Below, in pieces: positions 7,781 through 10,247 of a stretch of 10,247 nt of DNA. The DNA is from Cephalothrix simula (Eukaryota > Nemertea > Palaeonemertea > Archinemertea > Cephalotrichidae): NCBI GenBank assembly GCA_035591015.1, contig JAXIUW010230174.1, positions 1-10,247 of the forward strand, given 5' to 3'. Numbering within the stretch: the stretch's first letter is position 1; each line of letters begins with the position of its first letter. The notes beneath the pieces were generated by a model, which worked only from the letters and a program-made list of their open reading frames with translations, had not been told where the DNA came from and did not search any database. A program made the position numbers and the translations under genes.

Positions 7781-7933
7781 ACTCACAGAATTCCCAAAAT
7801 TACCCCGTCTTCGGAAACGAGATGTCTGCACCCGCCCCGATGGCGGGCCCCGTGCGGGCTCCGCAGGCACGACAAAATGTGCCACAATGGCAGGCCTCTG
7901 GTCATTTTAGAAATAACTCTGTTAGCTCCATAG
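7781..7933 (+). CDS. Abi: Abi-like exon 7: diverged copy of exon 5
   Basis: The acceptor is gcctttatag and the donor atag|gtgagt, phase 1-1, with 50 codons after a split Asp: SQNSQNYPVFGNEMSAPAPM, AGPVRAPQARQNVPQW and QASGHFRNNSVSSI. It shares FGN[DE]M, APMAGP, PQ.RQ and SVSS[VI] with exon 5, as well as the same donor sequence and phase. Local GC is higher than in the flanking introns, as expected for coding sequence. A longer frame from 7692 overlaps it in another frame and is a shadow. Whether exons 5 and 7 are used together or as alternatives cannot be told from DNA. Confidence 0.82.
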   Translation, partial: THRIPKITPSSETRCLHPPRWRAPCGLRRHDKMCHNGRPLVILEITLLAP

Positions 7934-9101
7934 GTGAGTGTCAATTATCCAACTATCGCATGTTGTGTAATTAAAAAATTAAAGGCCTGAATATTTTAAA
8001 TAATGCGAGTTTCGTATAAACACGCGCCTCAACAATCGGATGGAAACATTGTGCGTGACCATTTTTAAGTGTTTAAGATTGCTTTCTCATATAGCGGCAT
8101 GGTATCTCTTACATTTTTGACTGGCCTTTGAGGTTACAAATGGATGGAAAAAATGAATGAGGTTATATGGTGCGCAAAACGAGCTTTGCAGAATCATAGC
8201 GAAATCTGGTCATTCTGCATTACTGATCAGATTTTGTAGATACAATGTAGTTTTAAGTCACTTTTTGGCTAGGACCCCGAATTGCTAAAGTTAAACCAAA
8301 GCTACAATCGGTTCATACAACAAACGATTCAAATCTTGGGGTTAGGCAAAGGTCAAATAATTATGACCTCGAATAAAAAAACTACAGAGGGTCGATTTTA
8401 CACTTAAAACATATTGACGAAGGGTGGACTGGTGCATTCCTGCCATACACAAGCTCTCCGTTTCATATTCTTTATGGTCATTTATACTCCCCGTCCCCTC
8501 CAACCAAAATTGGTTGATTTATGGCGGTAAGACCGACATGTACATGTACACAACGTGTTCCTATGGCCTAAAAGTGGGCAAAAAGGTGTCGCATTCAATT
8601 CTTCCATCAATTTGTGCATACAACTTTTGTCATATACTGTATACCCTATAACCTTGGTAAAAATCTCGCAAAATGTAGGTCTTTTAAGCCCCATTATTTA
8701 TTAAGCGTGCAAATTATTGTCATTAATGGCGATGCATGTCATACAAACGTGTTTTACTATTATATATATCGGTAATCTGTTGTGAAAATTTCGCTTAAAA
8801 ATTACACACCTTTTAAAGTAACGATATTTCATGCATGCATCATGTTAATATTCCTCAATGACACCCCCTTATTACATGTACCTGACATTATTCCTAATAT
8901 TATAAAATGTAGAATATTTATTTTTCTGTACTGTTTATATCTTTAGTGACTACAATTTTCTAAAAATAAAAATTGAATATCTTTTGCTTGTAGATTTTTG
9001 CACGAATTTTTTAATTTTAGAAGTATATGCACTAATTATATTTCTTTAGTATTTATTCTTTTATCTCTTAAGTTAATCTTGTTAATGTTGTATTGTTATA
9101 G
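7934..9101 (+). other. Intron 7
   Basis: 1168 bases. GCATG lies 25 bases from the donor. The segment about 8100-8690 is less AT-rich than the rest and may be an old repeat, with overlapping short open frames on both strands (8424-8651 plus, 8482-8694 minus) that lack recognisable domains or splice phase. The remainder is AT-rich. Confidence 0.65.
7958..7962 (+). promoter_or_regulatory. GCATG, possible weak Rbfox site after exon 7
   Basis: The pentamer core lies 25 bases past the exon 7 donor, without the leading T. Confidence 0.22.
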
Positions 9102-9182
9102 ACCATGGCTACCCCAGTCCCAACCCAGAAATGGATCATTACCAATATCAACAAAGGCAGAATTTTAGGCAAAGTATGAATG
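9102..9182 (+). CDS. Abi: Abi-like exon 8: Tyr/Gln-rich linker
   Basis: The acceptor is tattgttatag and the donor aatg|gtatgt, phase 1-1. After a split Asp it encodes 26 codons: HGYPSPNPEMDHYQYQQ, RQNFRQSMN. The composition, rich in Gln, Tyr and Asn, fits the rest of the linker, and DHYQYQ again shows the His-Tyr pair seen in exon 1. It can be skipped without a frame change. No domain is recognised. Confidence 0.75.
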
Positions 9183-9928
9183 GTATGTTAACTGAACAGA
9201 CCAACACGTTTTTAAGATCTTAATGTTTTTTCTATACCCCAATTTTGTTTTCGTCCAAATTCCGCTGTTAAAATTAAACCCTCCCCAATTCTGTAGTTGT
9301 TAGGAAATTTTACCGAAAATTTTAATTTTAAAATTTTACTTCATCTTCATCAAAATACAAATTGTTGCGTTATTGTTTCGATCACTCCCCCCCCCCACCC
9401 TCCGTGTGGACTGTAAAATTTTCTCGCTCGTTTACTAGAGTAATATCAATGGTAATGGGACGCCATTTGACAAGTTAAGCCATTTTTATTATACCAAGAA
9501 TGTATTCTTGTACATTATTGATTATACCAAATCTGTACTTATCTGCAATCTGTCCGCAAATTTAATATAGTATATGCATGTTATGTACGGTTCAGAAATA
9601 TTGTAAAAGGAAAGTTTGGCTGCTGTGCAGTAAGCAATATATACATCTATATATTTGCTTACATGTCATAAACAGATCATATTTTATCCGAGACTATCTG
9701 CTACTCTATATTTTTATTCTATATAATTATAGCTTCTAAATAGTTACACCTATAACCTCATATAATATTATACTAATTGAACTCTCTTAATATCAGCCCT
9801 TGTCAGCACTGCTTCTCGAGCTGTGCTTAAAATGGCTGCTTAATAGCCTTATGCCAGTTCAGAAACATATGGGTTAATATTTGCTCGTTTATCATGACTA
9901 ACCTTTTATTTTAACCTTGACCTTTTAG
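9183..9928 (+). other. Intron 8
   Basis: 746 bases, AT-rich. It contains a C10 run (9387-9396), a small hairpin (caagaat/attcttg near 9505) and a stronger hairpin at 9630-9662. It ends in a pyrimidine-rich acceptor for exon 9. Confidence 0.7.
9630..9662. repeat. Hairpin in intron 8
   Basis: gtaagcaatatata pairs with tatatatttgcttac around a catc loop, with one unpaired base. AT-rich, so of modest significance. Confidence 0.65.
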
Positions 9929-10069
9929 CCTCGCCGCCTCCACCTCCACCACCTGGTGAAATTGATGCATCGCAACTACCGCCACCTATCTTTGACTCAG
10001 CAGATGAGTATGGTCAAGATAATTATCCAAATGATGATGATTGGGTTCCTAAAGAATACATTGAAAGAG
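9929..10069 (+). CDS. Abi: Abi-like exon 9: polyproline, acidic patch and pre-SH3 segment
   Basis: The acceptor is cttgaccttttag and the donor agag|gtaaga, phase 1-1. The split first codon gives Ala or Gly depending on the joining base (g+cc is Ala). It encodes 46 codons: SPPPPPPPGEIDASQLPPP, IFDSADEYGQDNYPNDDD and WVPKEYIER. This is the diagnostic exon: vertebrate Abi proteins have polyproline runs, an acidic DYEDEE-type patch and W-A-P-[KR]-x-Y-[IL]-E-K immediately before the SH3 domain. The polyproline run is the kind of sequence bound by profilin and by SH3 or EVH1 domains. The final g is the first base of the next codon, expected to be Val at the start of the SH3 domain, whose exon lies beyond the window. 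Confidence 0.88.
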
Positions 10070-10247
10070 GTAAGACAGAGGTTTCATACATATATTTTCA
10101 GAATGGGTGCGTTTTTAGCCTGGTTCCCCAGCCCTTTTCTGGATAACGATAAAAAGAAAGGGGCCAGGTGTCAAGTATAGCCAGTCTATGAACCTTTCCG
10201 GTTACATTGAACGGATAGTCAAATGACCGGATTAACCCCTGACACCA
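10070..10247 (+). other. Start of intron 9 with nested inverted repeats, cut by the window end
   Basis: The donor of exon 9 is followed by AT-rich sequence and then a small palindromic block: cctgg (10119) with ccagg (10164), ggtgtca (10167) with tgacacc (10240), and ccggt (10198) with accgg (10226). The SH3-coding exon expected next is not in the window. Confidence 0.65.

Larger units (their letters stand above)
274..10069 (+). other. Abi: Abl-interactor (Abi) family gene, linker exons (gene span, partial both ends)
   Basis: Nine exons on one strand join in frame: every split codon closes and no stop appears in 425 codons. Abi proteins are adaptors of the WAVE regulatory complex (with WAVE, CYFIP, NCKAP1 and BRK1), linking Abl kinase and Rac signalling to Arp2/3 actin branching at the cell edge. 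Family members have an N-terminal helical region, a Ser/Pro-rich linker and a C-terminal SH3 domain; only the linker is here. Identification rests on the last exon (polyproline, acidic patch, WVPKEYIER before the expected SH3) and on the Ser-rich start of exon 1. The linker visible here, 425 residues, is already close to the length of a whole vertebrate Abi (about 500), so it is expanded. Another SH3 adaptor with a similar linker is possible but less likely. Confidence 0.78.

Noticed and set aside
7692-7910. 72-codon plus-strand frame over exon 7
   Set aside because: It is in a different frame from the spliced product and lacks similarity to exon 5.
8351-8371. aggtca..tgacct resembling a nuclear-receptor inverted site
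   Set aside because: The spacing of eight bases is not a usual receptor layout, and such short matches arise by chance in an intron.
8150-8620. Possible inverted repeat (acaaatggatggaaaaaatg with cttccatcaatttgtg)
   Set aside because: About 21 of 27 bases match in one block, but the following blocks are at unequal spacing, so the link is too weak without a dot-plot.

Overview
This is a eukaryotic nuclear window: AT-rich, with short open segments bounded by canonical AG acceptors and GT donors, and no bacterial-style genes. It holds the middle-to-3' part of one plus-strand gene, recognisable as an Abl-interactor (Abi) family gene, the adaptor subunit of the WAVE/SCAR actin-regulatory complex. 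The best evidence is the last exon: a polyproline run, an acidic stretch, then WVPKEYIER, matching the WAPKNYIEK-type segment just before the SH3 domain of vertebrate Abi proteins. The first exon (VQTLNPQNPR..SSSISS) resembles the Ser-rich linker of ABI2. The N-terminal WAVE-binding region and the C-terminal SH3 domain lie outside the window. The intron style and many acatgta-type motifs suggest a lophotrochozoan, most likely a marine bivalve; this is inference.

Nine exons were placed by hand: 274-733, 2113-2261, 2401-2442, 3161-3212, 3532-3675, 4883-4936, 7781-7933, 9102-9182 and 9929-10069. They join without a stop into 1276 bases (425 codons plus one base) of disordered, Pro/Gln/Ser/Tyr-rich linker. 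Exon 1 carries a tandem Y-G-T-P repeat. Exons 5 and 7 are diverged copies of each other, and exon 4 resembles their tail. Exons 5 to 9 are all phase 1-1, and exon 3 is phase 0-0, so many exon combinations keep the frame.

Introns fill the rest. Intron 1 holds a GC-rich hairpin-rich element (about 1073-1432) and a near-perfect 104-bp tandem duplication just before exon 2. Intron 6, the longest, holds a two-copy 102-bp repeat and a large imperfect inverted repeat (about 5210-6602), and later a small palindrome between 8-bp direct repeats. TGCATG/GCATG motifs of the Rbfox type lie within about 110 bases downstream of several exons. The window opens with a 44-base C run and ends in a small inverted-repeat element. 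I saw no rRNA, tRNA, CRISPR array, promoter or polyadenylation site that I could support.
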